Origin: an uncultured Erythrobacter sp.
Lineage (GTDB): Bacteria; Pseudomonadota; Alphaproteobacteria; Sphingomonadales; Sphingomonadaceae
NCBI GenBank assembly: GCA_947503155.1
Contig: CANNCL010000005.1
Coordinates: 1 to 64,000 of the forward strand
Length of the DNA: 64,000 bases
Direction of reading: 5' to 3'
Under the pieces are notes generated by a model, which did not search any database, was not told the DNA's origin, and was given only the letters and a program-made list of their open reading frames with translations. Of the stretch, positions 52,719 to 62,776 are shown piece by piece. The translations under genes were made by a program, and so were the position numbers. Positions within the stretch are counted from its first letter, which is position 1, and every line of letters starts with the position of its first letter.

Positions 52719-53164
52719 TACCAAGCCCATCCCAGCGCATTGGTGAGAGCAACGGTGACAATGCCGCTGGCGATGAAGGTGATGGTCGCAAGCAACGAGC
52801 GAGGCGACAGCCGCGACATACCGCACACACCGTGCCCGCTTGTGCAACCGCTTCCCATTCGTGTGCCAAAACCCACAATCAGCCCGCCAGCCGCCAACAG
52901 CGCAACTGAATTTGGGAAGGTCGATTGGACTGGAGCCACAAAAGCGTGGATGAGAAACGCTCCCAAAAGCAACCCTGCCAAGAATAACCAGGCGACGGGA
53001 ATTGGCAGGCTAGATTTACTCAGCGCGAAAGCTCTCGCAGCGATACCGCTAACACCTGCAATGCGGCCCGATCCAAGCAGCATGAGTGCCGCAGCGAGCC
53101 CGATAAGGACGCCGCCCAACAATCCCTCGGCCGGCATCGCATCAGGAAATCCGGGAAGCGTCAC
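52718..53164 (-). CDS. YeeE-like half of a split YeeE/YedE sulfur transporter
   Basis: 148 residues with four or five segments and the diagnostic GTRMGSGCTSGHGVCGMSRLS (key: GSGCTSGHGVCG), whose cysteines guide sulfur compounds through YeeE/YedE proteins. It overlaps the metallo-hydrolase stop by 4 bp (ATGA). Expected role: uptake of thiosulfate or another reduced sulfur species together with the next gene. Confidence 0.9.
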   Translation of the reverse strand: MTLPGFPDAMPAEGLLGGVLIGLAAALMLLGSGRIAGVSGIAARAFALSKSSLPIPVAWLFLAGLLLGAFLIHAFVAPVQSTFPNSVALLAAGGLIVGFGTRMGSGCTSGHGVCGMSRLSPRSLLATITFIASGIVTVALTNALGWAW

Positions 53165-54027
53165 AGCGTGTCCAACGGAATTTTGAGGTACCGTATGCCA
53201 TTGCTTTCCGGCGGAGGAAATTCACCCGCCCGCATGTTCACTTGCACCGCTGGTATCATCAGCCTCGGAGCAGACAGCAACGTATCGCGCTGATTTCTCA
53301 TCGTCACAAATGCCTCTTCTCCCATGCCATCGCGGACATGGATATTGCTCTTGCGCTGTTCGCCAACACTCGATTGCCAGCAATACTCGCTGCGTTCAGG
53401 CGGCAGGTAATCGTGATTGAGAAAAACTCTCGTTTCATCAGGCAACTCGAATACTCGTTTGATCGAATGATACAGCGTGCGCGCATTACCGCCGGGAAAG
53501 TCACAGCGCGCCGTGCCATAGTCAGGCATGAATAGCGTATCCCCAACAAAGGCCGCATCACCAATCAAATGAGTCATGCAGGCCGGAGTATGGCCGGGCG
53601 TATGGATGGCCCGCGCCTCGATATTGCCAATTTGATATTTTTCGCCGTCGCAGAAGAGATGATCGAATTGCCCGCCATCAAATCGGAAATCGGCCTCTGC
53701 ATTGAAGAGTTTGCCGAAAACGGCCTGCACTTCGGAAATGCGCTCCCCAATACCCAATTTGCCGCCCAGTTTGGCTTTCAAATATTGTGCAGCAGAAAGG
53801 TGATCTGCATGAATATGCGTATCAATAATCCAAGCAACTGAGAGGCCCGCTTTCTCAATGTGATCGATGACCATATCAGCGGACTTGGTCGATGTGCGGC
53901 CAGAAACATGATCATAATTCAGCAGAGGATCGATGATCGCACATTGGCCAGTCTCAGGATCAGCGGCCACGTGACTGACATTGTTGGTCGCATCATCAAA
54001 GAATGACGTGACGATGGGGCGTATCAT
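53161..54027 (-). CDS. Blh/ETHE1-like metallo-beta-lactamase-fold sulfur hydrolase
   Basis: 288-residue MBL-fold enzyme. THIHADH supplies the first metal His/Asp set, HTPGHT the next His, and GDTLFMPDYGTARCDFPGG plus FLNHDY complete the iron/zinc site. DYGTARCDFPGG is characteristic of Blh, the BigR-linked persulfide dioxygenase-like protein. It likely oxidises persulfide to sulfite, detoxifying hydrogen sulfide. It overlaps the ArsR gene and the YeeE gene by 4 bp each. Confidence 0.9.
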   Translation of the reverse strand: MIRPIVTSFFDDATNNVSHVAADPETGQCAIIDPLLNYDHVSGRTSTKSADMVIDHIEKAGLSVAWIIDTHIHADHLSAAQYLKAKLGGKLGIGERISEVQAVFGKLFNAEADFRFDGGQFDHLFCDGEKYQIGNIEARAIHTPGHTPACMTHLIGDAAFVGDTLFMPDYGTARCDFPGGNARTLYHSIKRVFELPDETRVFLNHDYLPPERSEYCWQSSVGEQRKSNIHVRDGMGEEAFVTMRNQRDTLLSAPRLMIPAVQVNMRAGEFPPPESNGIRYLKIPLDTL

Positions 54028-54371
54028 GCGGCCTCCCCCTGATTGGCAAGTTTCGTTTCAACGCTTGGATCTGCGTCGTCGCTGCAAAACCGATCGTATA
54101 AAAAACCCATTATCGCGACAGCGTCATCATCAATGATACGGTAGTAGATCGACTGACCTTCACGGCGAGCTTCGATCATTCCTTCGCGCCGCAAAATTGC
54201 AAGCTGCTGCGACATTGCCGGAGCCTTTTGCTTAACAGCCTGAGCAAGCTCGCCGGCTGCCATTTCGCCTTGGGATAAATGGCAAAGCACCATTAGACGG
54301 CCTCTATGCGAGAGCACTTTCAAAAGCGCGCTCACATGCGTTGCCGTTTGCTCCATTGCCTCTAATTGCAT
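54024..54371 (-). CDS. BigR/SqrR-like ArsR-family sulfide-responsive repressor
   Basis: 115-residue winged-helix repressor. Recognition region KQKAPAMSQQLAILRREGMIEARREGQS (key: APAMSQQLAIL). Two cysteines, in VLCHLSQGE and in DRFCSDDA, occupy positions matching the BigR/SqrR pair that forms a di- or tri-sulfide with persulfides and releases DNA. It heads the sulfur operon, and the AT-rich inverted repeat covering its start codon is the expected operator. A start at 54356 (MEQTATHV) is an alternative. Confidence 0.92.
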   Translation of the reverse strand: MQLEAMEQTATHVSALLKVLSHRGRLMVLCHLSQGEMAAGELAQAVKQKAPAMSQQLAILRREGMIEARREGQSIYYRIIDDDAVAIMGFLYDRFCSDDADPSVETKLANQGEAA

Positions 54372-54392
54372 ATTTCATAATATATGCAATTA
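54363..54392. promoter_or_regulatory. BigR-type operator (perfect inverted repeat)
   Basis: TAATTGCATAT-N8-ATATGCAATTA has perfect 11-bp arms (54363-54373 and 54382-54392), overlapping the regulator's start codon. It is AT-rich and well placed for autorepression. Confidence 0.78.
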
Positions 54393-54599
54393 AATGCCGA
54401 ACGTCAAGACAGCCTCCGTTGAAAGCGGTCAACAATCCTAAGGTCGCGGCGGCAAATGTGACTAGGATGGCAGTGCTCGCGTCCCGCCCGCTGGCCCCGG
54501 ACGTTCAGCTAGCGACCCAATTGCGGAGGTTCCGGCCAACAGTTTTGAATGTTCAATTGGGGGCCCAAAGCGAAATTCTGCCTACCATGCGGTGTGAAC

Positions 54600-55565
54600 C
54601 TAAATGACCATCTCCACGATTGCGGCGAACGGTCCCTTTTTGTGATGACCTCCCAAAAACTGATTGCGACCCAATCTGAGCCCCTGCGAGGCTACGAACT
54701 GTCCCAACCGCTCCTCAGCATCGGTTGAGCAGTCTAGGCCAAATACTATCTCTTCGCCCGTTAGCTCAAGCGACCAGCTAACAGCCTTGCTTTTCGTTAG
54801 TTTCACGAGGCGCTCAGCATAGATGTCGGCGACTACGACGCTACCGGCCGCACTGCTTTCCGCTAAAGCAGTCAAGGTCGCCCGCACGGCGCGCTCGGAA
54901 AGGTATAGCGTGACACCTTCCCACAGAAAGATGGTCTTCTTGGATGGATCATAGTCGGTGGCAAGAAGCGAGTTGATCCAGCATCGATCGGCAAAGTCGA
55001 CCTCAACGAAACGGACGTGCGAAGAATCGATCTTCGCGGCTGTCAGATGTTTGCGCTTATGGGTCTGATCAACGGACTGATCGAGTTCATAAATGACAAC
55101 GTCGCTCTGTCTGAGCGTGCCATAGGCGCGGGTATCTAATCCCGCTCCAAGAACCACAAACTGGGCGGCTCCCGCAAGATTCGCTTCGATGAACTCGTCG
55201 AATACTATGGTCCTTGATGGAACAAGATTCGCGATACCAGCTTTCTCTGGCTTGGGCAGCGTAGGATAGAGGAACTGAACACCGAGTATCTTGTGGGTTA
55301 ACCACAGCGGAAAGAGTGCTAGCCAAAGGCCCCTGACAGAATTGTTGGGAATTGCTGATGCGAGTTTTCGCGCTGCTCTGTCCCTGCGTAGTCCAAAGAC
55401 ATCCATTGCCCAACGTCCATTGATTATCTCAACGGCCGTTTGCGAAACGCCTAGCCGCTTACTGACAGCAAGCTGGCAGTATCCCACCATGATCACACCG
55501 ATAAGGCTGAACGGAAGCCAGATAAACTGCAGAGGGACAAAAATTAGATAGGCAAGGAATTTCAC
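54600..55565 (-). CDS. Membrane-anchored SAM-dependent methyltransferase (LCM/PPM1-like family)
   Basis: 321 residues. Two hydrophobic stretches near the N-terminus (about 3-34 and 79-98) precede a class I methyltransferase of the leucine-carboxyl-methyltransferase-like group (family TIGR00027/PF04072): FVVLGAGLDTRAYG is the SAM motif, YELDQSVDQTHKRKHL the acidic-loop motif II, and FLWEGVTLYLSERAV is the hallmark. The substrate of this family is mostly unknown. It stands alone, convergent with nothing nearby; weak evidence for a promoter upstream. The membrane segments make it somewhat unusual. Confidence 0.82.
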   Translation of the reverse strand: MKFLAYLIFVPLQFIWLPFSLIGVIMVGYCQLAVSKRLGVSQTAVEIINGRWAMDVFGLRRDRAARKLASAIPNNSVRGLWLALFPLWLTHKILGVQFLYPTLPKPEKAGIANLVPSRTIVFDEFIEANLAGAAQFVVLGAGLDTRAYGTLRQSDVVIYELDQSVDQTHKRKHLTAAKIDSSHVRFVEVDFADRCWINSLLATDYDPSKKTIFLWEGVTLYLSERAVRATLTALAESSAAGSVVVADIYAERLVKLTKSKAVSWSLELTGEEIVFGLDCSTDAEERLGQFVASQGLRLGRNQFLGGHHKKGPFAAIVEMVI

Positions 55566-55803
55566 TCGGCATCCTCACAGAAATTTGATGGTCTGACCTT
55601 AGTATCACGAGGTTAGTAGGGATCAATACAACGTCCGCCCCCAAAAAAACGCGGCCGTCAGGCTATCACCCGCCAACCGCTGATAGCGGACGTTCCGATC
55701 AATATGGCTCACAGATGAATTCTCAGTTCAATCTGCATGACGGGTAAACCTAGACATGAATAACGTTCTTGCCGGACTGGTTTCCTGGGCCTAAGTTTCC
55801 GCT

Positions 55804-56169
55804 GTGCAAATACTTCGCGCCATTTTCCTGATGTCTCTCTGCGCAGGCCTGATCTTTCAGGTTTCGGCGCAAGCTTCGGTGGTGCCGCAGGTTGAACCGA
55901 TGCAAATGTCGGATTGCGCAAAAATGATGCACCACTCCGAAGATCAATCGGCAACGCACAATCACACAGATGATGCTGGCGGGGCATGCACAGACATGTC
56001 GCTCGCTTGTATGCAGGCAATGAATGCGGTTGCACCTGTCTGGCTGGGAAGCGATCCGGCACCCCGCATTGCAAAACAATTTATTGAGCCTGCGCTTTAT
56101 ATGACGGGATATCAGCGGCAGCTGGGCAGCCAAATTTCTGCCCCGGATTATCCTCCCCCCCGAAACTAA
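55804..56169 (+). CDS. Small exported His/Met/Cys-rich protein, probable metal binder
   Basis: 121 residues with a signal peptide (to about ASVV, residue 26) and a metal-ligand-rich mature part: MQMSDCAKMMHH, ATHNHTDD and CTDMSLACMQAM. No enzyme motif. It directly precedes the CusCBA genes (122 bp), so a periplasmic copper-binding or sensing role is likely; similar small proteins (DUF2946-like) often sit there. The GTG at 55804 is the best start for the signal peptide but has a poor ribosome site. Confidence 0.65.
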   Translation: MQILRAIFLMSLCAGLIFQVSAQASVVPQVEPMQMSDCAKMMHHSEDQSATHNHTDDAGGACTDMSLACMQAMNAVAPVWLGSDPAPRIAKQFIEPALYMTGYQRQLGSQISAPDYPPPRN

Positions 56170-56291
56170 CTCGAACGTGAGTAACTCGGACGCTCAGCGT
56201 CCGTCTCCATATGGCCGCAAAACGGCGCACGCCCTGCTTTCGAGCGGCTTGGCGGCGCTGCGATGGGCCGAAGATCGAGTGAGAATTGCAC

Positions 56292-57527
56292 ATGAAATGG
56301 TTCATAGGCGGAGCCCTGTTTGCGGCCCTTATGCCAGCACACGTCGCCGCGGAACAGCCGGTTGGCTATGCCGAAGCCTTGCGCGCGGCGCGCGAAGATC
56401 AACCGTTATTGCGAGCGGGCGAAATGCGCATCAACGGAGCACGCGAAGCGTCACAGGCAGCGGATGAGCTCCCCGATCCGGTCCTGCGCGGCGGAATTGC
56501 GAACCTTCCCGTAACTGGGCCAGTCGCGTTTGAGCTGGGCCAGCAGCTCCCCACTCAGGTCAGTATCGGGATCGAACAACAGATACCCAATCTGGCCAGG
56601 CGCAGGGCGCGGCAAGGCGTGGCATTTTCCGATATTCGCGTTGCACAGACCCGTCTGGGCTTGGCTCAGCGCAGTGTTGACGTTTCGACCAGCATGGCAT
56701 GGATGCAGCTGTATTTCGCACAGGAACGGCTCGAAGTTGCAGAAACCGCGTTGATTGAACTTCGCGCGCTTGTGCCAGTGGCCAACAGCGCCGTTGCCTC
56801 AGGTTCGGCCCGCCCCGCTGAAAGCCTTGCGATCCGCCGCGAATTGATAGGGATTGCCGATGCGATAACACGTATTGAAGCAGAACGTGACACGGCAAAG
56901 GCGGTGCTTTCGAGCTATACAGACATTGCAGACCCCGTCGCCGATGGCAGCCCGCCAATGACGGACATCGACGCTGCGGGTTTGCGCAGCATTGTGGAGC
57001 TCAGCCCCGAAATCCTATTTGCCGATGCAGCAAGCGATCTGGCTGAGGCAGGTGCCGATTTGGCCCGTTCCAATCTTAGGCCAGATTTCGGGGTGAGCGT
57101 TAATTACGGTCGCCGCGATACCGGGTTTGGCGACGCCGTTTCGGTGATGGGATCGGTCACCTTGCCAATCTTCGCAGGCCGCCGGCAAGAACCGCGCATT
57201 CGAGCCGCAGAAGCAGAAGCGGGAGCAGCGATCGCAGAGCGAGACGAACGCTTGCGCGCTCTACGCGTCCAGCTTGAAGCTGACCTTGCCGCTTGGCGCA
57301 GTGCCTTTCGCCAATGGGAACGCGCCCGCGATCAATTGCTGCCGCTAGCGCGTGACCGTGCAGAATTGGAAATCGCCAGCTTTGCAGCAGGACGGGCGGA
57401 TCTGGTCGATGTGATCACGGCCAAGGCAGCTCTTGCGCTGCTCGAACTTGAAATTCTGGAGCGCGAGGCGGCCGCAGCCGAGCAGGCTGTGAAACTTCGT
57501 CTAACTTACGCAGAGGCACGGCGATGA
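56292..57527 (+). CDS. CusC/CzcC-like outer-membrane channel (TolC family)
   Basis: 411 residues with signal peptide ending in HVAAEQ and two repeats of coiled-coil helices of the outer-membrane efflux protein family (LPDPVLRGGIANLP early; RARQGVAFSDIRVAQTR-like segments; final AKAALALLELEILEREAAAAEQ). It is the TolC-type exit duct for the RND pump. The ATG at 56292 follows AGTGAG by 9 bp. It overlaps the adaptor gene by 4 bp. Confidence 0.88.
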   Translation: MKWFIGGALFAALMPAHVAAEQPVGYAEALRAAREDQPLLRAGEMRINGAREASQAADELPDPVLRGGIANLPVTGPVAFELGQQLPTQVSIGIEQQIPNLARRRARQGVAFSDIRVAQTRLGLAQRSVDVSTSMAWMQLYFAQERLEVAETALIELRALVPVANSAVASGSARPAESLAIRRELIGIADAITRIEAERDTAKAVLSSYTDIADPVADGSPPMTDIDAAGLRSIVELSPEILFADAASDLAEAGADLARSNLRPDFGVSVNYGRRDTGFGDAVSVMGSVTLPIFAGRRQEPRIRAAEAEAGAAIAERDERLRALRVQLEADLAAWRSAFRQWERARDQLLPLARDRAELEIASFAAGRADLVDVITAKAALALLELEILEREAAAAEQAVKLRLTYAEARR

Positions 57528-59053
57528 CCGATACAACCAAACGTTTCACACCAGCACAGCGCACCTATGGCGCAATGGCAGCTGTCGCTCTTGTCAGCCT
57601 CGCTGCCGGCTACGCCCTATCCACTCTCTTCGGAGCTGGAGGCAGTGGAGGCAGTGAAGGCGATACCAGCGATGTTGCGGGCATGTCCGCCGCCGCCGAG
57701 GGTGGCTGCGAGGAGGTGCTTTACTGGTACGATCCCATGGTCCCGGCACAGCGTTTCGACCAACCGGGCAAATCCCCATTTATGGATATGCAACTCGTGG
57801 CCAAATGCGCTGGAGCAACTGCGGCAGCTGGGGTGCAAATCGATCCGGGCTTGGTCCAGAATTTCGGCATCCGCACGGCACCAGCCGAATTCGGCGTTCT
57901 GGAAACGGAGATCATCGTTACCGGCGTGCTGGCCTATAATGGGCGAGACGTGGCGATCGTCCAACCTCGCGCTGGCGGTTATGTTCAGCGCACTTATGAC
58001 CGGGCGCAAGACGATGTGGTGAGCCGCGGAGCCCCGCTGGCCGATATTCTCGTGCCTGAATGGGGCGGAGCGCAGCGCGAATATTTGGCTGTGTTAGCCA
58101 CCGGAGATGAGGCACTCGCAGGCGCCATGCGCCAACGCATGGCGTTGCTCGGAATGTCTGATGGCATGATCAATTCGGTCAGACGCACAGGCCGCGCTCA
58201 GACCACAATCACAGTTACAGCCCCGATTGGCGGGGCGATCACCACGCTAGGCATTCGTCCCGGCATGACAGTGGCGGAAGGGCAGACCCTGGCTGAGATC
58301 ACGGGCTTCTCTCCAATCTGGCTAGAGGCATCGGTTCCTGAAATACAGGCGGCGGATATCCGCATTGGTCAGACGATCAATGCCGCGATCGCTGCATTTC
58401 CTGAAGAGCGCTTTGCAGGCCGTATCACCGCGATACTGCCCAGCGCTGATGCTCAAAGCCGCACAATCACTGTGCGCGCAGAACTGGCTAATGCGAGCGG
58501 CAGATTGAAACCGGGCATGTTCGCACAAGTTTCGGTTTCGCCCGGCACCCGGCGCGCTCTTCTTGTGCCGTCGGAGGCGGTTATTCGGACCGGGCGGCGA
58601 GCAATCGTCATGCTCAGTCAGGGCGAAGGCGGCTTCATACCAGCCGAGGTCGAAATTGGGCGAGATGCGGGCGGACAGACAGAAGTTCTGGCAGGCCTCG
58701 CACAAGGCGAAGAAGTGGTGGTTTCAGGACAATTCCTGCTCGATTCCGAAGCGAGCCTGTCTGGCCTGAACATAAGGCCGATTGGCGCGGCCATGCGCGG
58801 AGCGTCCGATGGTTCGGCGGCGGACGCACAATCCTATCGAACCACAGGACGCGTCACAAATATCTCTGGAAATTCGATCACGCTGGATCATTCCCCAGTG
58901 CCAGAACTGAGTTGGCCAGCGATGGTCATGCCGTTCGCACTTGCCGAACCGTCTTTGGCGCACGGCCTAGCGCCCGGCGACAATATCGAAATTACATTCA
59001 CTCAGCATGGCGATGGACCGAGGATTGAATCCATCAGGAAAGCCGGCCGATGA
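57524..59053 (+). CDS. CusB-like periplasmic adaptor with fused CusF copper-binding domain
   Basis: 509 residues: N-terminal membrane anchor (about 17-37); heavy-metal-binding motif ([14 protein letters not shown] and [12 protein letters not shown], around residues 67-91); membrane-fusion body with lipoyl and beta-barrel domains ([33 protein letters not shown]); and a C-terminal CusF domain from about residue 435. The CusF domain keeps all Cu(I)/Ag(I) ligands in order: His in ITLDHSPVP, Trp in LSWPAM and two Met in WPAMVMPF. In E. coli CusB and CusF are separate; here one protein does both. It overlaps both neighbours by 4 bp. The domain call rests on motif spacing. Confidence 0.9.
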   Translation: MTDTTKRFTPAQRTYGAMAAVALVSLAAGYALSTLFGAGGSGGSEGDTSDVAGMSAAAEGGCEEVLYWYDPMVPAQRFDQPGKSPFMDMQLVAKCAGATAAAGVQIDPGLVQNFGIRTAPAEFGVLETEIIVTGVLAYNGRDVAIVQPRAGGYVQRTYDRAQDDVVSRGAPLADILVPEWGGAQREYLAVLATGDEALAGAMRQRMALLGMSDGMINSVRRTGRAQTTITVTAPIGGAITTLGIRPGMTVAEGQTLAEITGFSPIWLEASVPEIQAADIRIGQTINAAIAAFPEERFAGRITAILPSADAQSRTITVRAELANASGRLKPGMFAQVSVSPGTRRALLVPSEAVIRTGRRAIVMLSQGEGGFIPAEVEIGRDAGGQTEVLAGLAQGEEVVVSGQFLLDSEASLSGLNIRPIGAAMRGASDGSAADAQSYRTTGRVTNISGNSITLDHSPVPELSWPAMVMPFALAEPSLAHGLAPGDNIEITFTQHGDGPRIESIRKAGR

Positions 59054-62000
59054 TCGCGCGCATCATCGACCTTTCGATAGCCAATCGGTTCTTGGTAATT
59101 TTGGCGGCAATTGCGGTAATGCTCGCGGGTTTTTGGGCCGTCCGTGCCACGCCGGTCGATGCCATTCCTGATCTATCAGACGTTCAAGTGGTGGTCCGCG
59201 CGAATTATGCAGGTCAGGCGCCGCAGATTGTCGAAGATCAGGTGACCTACCCGCTCGCCACCACAATGTTGTCCGTTCCCGGGGCGGAGACGGTGCGCGG
59301 CTATTCGATGTTCGGCGACAGCTACGTCTATATTATATTCGAAGACGGAACCGATCTTTATTGGGCCCGCTCGCGCGTGCTCGAATACCTCAATCAGGTC
59401 CAAAGCGAATTGCCTGAAGGTGTCACAAGTTCGCTAGGTCCCGATGCAACCGGCGTGGGTTGGATTTACGAATATGCGCTGGTCGACCGAACCGGGGGCA
59501 ATGATCTGGCCGGCCTCAGAAGCCTGCAAGATTGGTTCCTGCGATACGAATTACAGACCATTCCGGGTATCGCCGAGGTGGCGAGCATTGGCGGGATGGT
59601 GAAGCAGTATCAAGTCGTTCTCGATCCCTACAAAATGGCGTCCTTCGGCGTAACACATGCCGAAATCGTCAGCGCCATACAGCGCGCCAATCAGGAAACT
59701 GGCGGCTCGATCCTTGAATTGGGCGAGGCTGAATATATGGTCCGCGCCTCTGGCTATCTTAGCACTCTGGACGATTTTCGTCAGATCCCGCTCAAGACAG
59801 TTGGCAACGGCATTCCTGTCACTCTTTCCGATGTTGCGACCATTCAGATTGGCCCTGAAATGCGGCGCGGGATCGCAGAACTTAACGGCGAAGGCGAGGT
59901 TGCAGGCGGCATCATTGTGCTGCGTCAGGGCGAGGATGCTCGCGCCACAATTGCGGCCGTTGAACAAAAGCTGGAAACGCTAAAAGCCAGCCTGCCTGAC
60001 GGTGTCGAGATCGTTACGACTTATGACCGTTCGCAACTCATCGACGCGTCGATCGACAATCTGACCGGAAAACTGATCGCAGAATTTATTATCGTCGCGC
60101 TCGTTTGCGGGCTGTTCCTCTGGCATGTCCGATCTGCGTTTGTGGCCATTGTCACCCTGCCATTGGGCGTGCTCGCGGCCTTTATCGTTATGCGGTTTCA
60201 AGGGGTTGATGCGAATATCATGTCGCTTGGCGGGATAGCGATTGCCATCGGGGCGATGGTCGATGCGGCAATCGTAATGGTTGAAAATGCGCACAAACAT
60301 CTGGAGCGCTGGCAAGACGAAAATCCCGGTGCGCACCTGCCGAACGAGGAGCGCTGGCATTTGATTGCGGATGCCGCGAAAGAGGTCGGGCCTGCGCTCT
60401 TTTACAGCTTGCTGATAATCACGCTTTCGTTCCTGCCGGTGTTTACGTTGCAAGCGCAGGAAGGGCGTCTGTTTGCGCCGCTGGCATTTACCAAGACATA
60501 TGCAATGGCGGCTGCAGCAATCTTGTCTGTCACTCTGGTGCCGGTTCTAATGGGTTGGCTCATCAGGGGCAAAATCCCGTCTGAGGATTCCAATTTCCTG
60601 AACCGCTGGCTGACAAAGGCGTATCGCCCCGGTCTCGATTGGGTCATCCGCCGCCCTAAAACCACGCTCTTGCTCGCAGGTCTGATTTTTCTAACCGCCG
60701 CGATCCCGATCACCCGGTTAGGAGGCGAATTTCTGCCACCGCTCGATGAGGGCGATCTGCTGTATATGCCCAGCGCACTGCCCGGTCTGTCTCCTGGTGA
60801 AGCATCGGCGCTGTTGCAGCGGACAGACAGGCTGATCAAATCGGTGCCCGAAGTCGACACTGTGTTCGGAAAGGCAGGCCGCGCAGACACGGCGACCGAC
60901 CCTGCGCCGCTGACCATGTTCGAGACAACGATCCGGTTCAAACCACGCGAGCAATGGCGTGCAGGAATGACGCCTGAAAAGCTGGTCGAGGAGCTAGACC
61001 GGGTCGTACAGGTTCCGGGACTTGCCAATGTCTGGGTGCCCCCGATCCGCAACCGGATCGACATGCTTGCCACCGGGATCAAAAGCCCGATCGGGGTGAA
61101 AGTGTCAGGCGAAAATCTCGCCGAAATCGAACGCGTCGCCCTGCAAATCGAAACCATTGCAAAACAAGTGCCCGGAGTAAGTTCTGCGCTCGCGGAAAGG
61201 CTTTCTGGGGGCCGCTATGTCGATGTCGATATCAACCGGAATGCGGCGGCGCGCTACGGGCTGAATATCGCGGATATACAGCAGATCGTTTCAGGTGCGA
61301 TTGGCGGTGCAAATATCGGACGCACAATTGAGGGTCAGGCGCGTTACCCTATTAATGTGCGCTATCCGCGCGAAATTCGCGGCAGCATAGGCGAGCTGAG
61401 GACGCTGCCTTTGCTTACGCCTTCTGGTCAACAGATCACGTTAGGCTCCGTTGCAGAGGTAAGCATCAGTGACGGACCGCCGATGCTCAAAAATGAACAG
61501 GGGCGGTTGGTGAGCGCCGTCTATGTGGATGTTCGCGGCCGCGACCTTTCATCAGTCGTCGAGGACCTCCAGCGCGCAATTGCCGATGGCGTTGACCTGC
61601 CGCCAGGCGTTAGCCTGTCCTATGCGGGACAGTTCGAATATCTAACGCGGGCCTATGAACGGTTGCAGATCGTCGTACCGGCTACGCTGGGGATCATATT
61701 CCTGCTTCTATATCTGATTTTCAGGCGATTTGACGAAGCGCTTCTGGTGATGGGAACATTGCCCTTCGCTCTCACCGGAGGGTTCTGGCTTCTCTACCTG
61801 ATGGGCTACAACCAATCAGTCGCGACCGCAGTCGGATTTATCGCTCTGGCAGGTGTGTCTGCGGAGTTTGGCGTTGTCATGCTGATCTATCTAAAGTCCG
61901 CCCTAGAAAAGCGCGGCGGCGACCTCTCTGCTGAGGCAATTACCCAAGCCATTTCAGAAGGCGCATTGCTGCGTGTGCGGCCTAAGGCGATGACGGTCGC

Positions 62001-62226
62001 TGTCATTCTGGCCGGGCTGTTTCCAATTCTAATCGGCACGGGTGCTGGCTCGGAAGTTATGAGCCGGATCGCCGCTCCGATGATTGGCGGCATGATCACC
62101 GCGCCGCTTTTGTCCATGTTTGTGCTGCCCGCCGCATATCTGTTGATGCGGCGCCCAAAACCGGTGCGGCCGATAGACTCCGAGGGAGACGAAATTCGCG
62201 CCGAGCAGCAGGTGCAATTGACCTGA
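59050..62226 (+). CDS. CusA-like RND Cu(I)/Ag(I) efflux pump
   Basis: 1058-residue HME-RND inner-membrane pump with twelve segments. The proton relay is [17 protein letters not shown], and the three cleft methionines of CusA are all present: [10 protein letters not shown] (Met573-equivalent), APLTMFETT (Met623-equivalent) and [10 protein letters not shown] (Met672-equivalent). This favours copper/silver over zinc/cobalt/cadmium (CzcA) specificity. It is the last gene of the CusCBA set and overlaps the adaptor gene by 4 bp. Confidence 0.93.
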   Translation: MIARIIDLSIANRFLVILAAIAVMLAGFWAVRATPVDAIPDLSDVQVVVRANYAGQAPQIVEDQVTYPLATTMLSVPGAETVRGYSMFGDSYVYIIFEDGTDLYWARSRVLEYLNQVQSELPEGVTSSLGPDATGVGWIYEYALVDRTGGNDLAGLRSLQDWFLRYELQTIPGIAEVASIGGMVKQYQVVLDPYKMASFGVTHAEIVSAIQRANQETGGSILELGEAEYMVRASGYLSTLDDFRQIPLKTVGNGIPVTLSDVATIQIGPEMRRGIAELNGEGEVAGGIIVLRQGEDARATIAAVEQKLETLKASLPDGVEIVTTYDRSQLIDASIDNLTGKLIAEFIIVALVCGLFLWHVRSAFVAIVTLPLGVLAAFIVMRFQGVDANIMSLGGIAIAIGAMVDAAIVMVENAHKHLERWQDENPGAHLPNEERWHLIADAAKEVGPALFYSLLIITLSFLPVFTLQAQEGRLFAPLAFTKTYAMAAAAILSVTLVPVLMGWLIRGKIPSEDSNFLNRWLTKAYRPGLDWVIRRPKTTLLLAGLIFLTAAIPITRLGGEFLPPLDEGDLLYMPSALPGLSPGEASALLQRTDRLIKSVPEVDTVFGKAGRADTATDPAPLTMFETTIRFKPREQWRAGMTPEKLVEELDRVVQVPGLANVWVPPIRNRIDMLATGIKSPIGVKVSGENLAEIERVALQIETIAKQVPGVSSALAERLSGGRYVDVDINRNAAARYGLNIADIQQIVSGAIGGANIGRTIEGQARYPINVRYPREIRGSIGELRTLPLLTPSGQQITLGSVAEVSISDGPPMLKNEQGRLVSAVYVDVRGRDLSSVVEDLQRAIADGVDLPPGVSLSYAGQFEYLTRAYERLQIVVPATLGIIFLLLYLIFRRFDEALLVMGTLPFALTGGFWLLYLMGYNQSVATAVGFIALAGVSAEFGVVMLIYLKSALEKRGGDLSAEAITQAISEGALLRVRPKAMTVAVILAGLFPILIGTGAGSEVMSRIAAPMIGGMITAPLLSMFVLPAAYLLMRRPKPVRPIDSEGDEIRAEQQVQLT

Positions 62227-62313
62227 CACCGCCAAATGCTCAGCCGCTTCGTTTCTCGCTGTCGCGTGACTTTCTCTCGATTTTGGAAACGAGAACCGAC
62301 CGGCAAGTCACAT

Positions 62314-62736
62314 TCAAGTGCTTGATAGAACTTGCAACGATTTCTTGTACTTATTCAGTCGCTCAAGGTCTTTTGGCGTCAAATCGCCCATGCGCCTAAC
62401 ATCAAGGTTGTCGGTTATGTCGGCAATTTTGACGTTTCTGCCAATTTCGTTTTGCAACGCCCTGCGCACGAACGCTGCATAATCTTCATCATCTGAAGCC
62501 TTGGTGACAGACTTCAAGCCTGCGACCACTTCTGAGGAAAAGCCCTCTTTTTCCAGATCCTCAAACGTCCAATGGGAATCTTCCACGACATCATGGAGCA
62601 CACCCACTATTTTCTCGTCTTCAGAAGCTAGAGAAAACATGACCCGCAAAGGGTGGAGAATATACGGATTGCCGCCCTTGTCCTTGACACCCTTGTGGGC
62701 CTCAACTGCAATTTCGATTGCTCTTTCGAGGTTCAT
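62314..62736 (-). CDS. Stand-alone SpoT/MESH1-like HD hydrolase
   Basis: 140 residues consisting almost only of the HD domain of Rel/SpoT enzymes, as in small alarmone hydrolases. The metal and catalytic residues are visible: His28 in YILHPLRV, His48-Asp49 with Glu52-Asp53 in VLHDVVEDSHW, and Asp in VKIADITDNLD. No synthetase, TGS or ACT domain is present. Expected activity: removal of pyrophosphate from (p)ppGpp or NADPH-like substrates as in MESH1; untested. AGAAGGA precedes the ATG. It lies between the Cus pump and an HxlR regulator on the minus strand. Confidence 0.85.
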   Translation of the reverse strand: MNLERAIEIAVEAHKGVKDKGGNPYILHPLRVMFSLASEDEKIVGVLHDVVEDSHWTFEDLEKEGFSSEVVAGLKSVTKASDDEDYAAFVRRALQNEIGRNVKIADITDNLDVRRMGDLTPKDLERLNKYKKSLQVLSST

Positions 62737-62776
62737 TTTGTTTCCTTCTTATGATTTTTGATGGCTCGCATTCCGC

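Noticed and set aside
54341..54607. Plus-strand open frame between the ArsR and methyltransferase genes
   Set aside because: Covers the operator and has no family features; likely chance.
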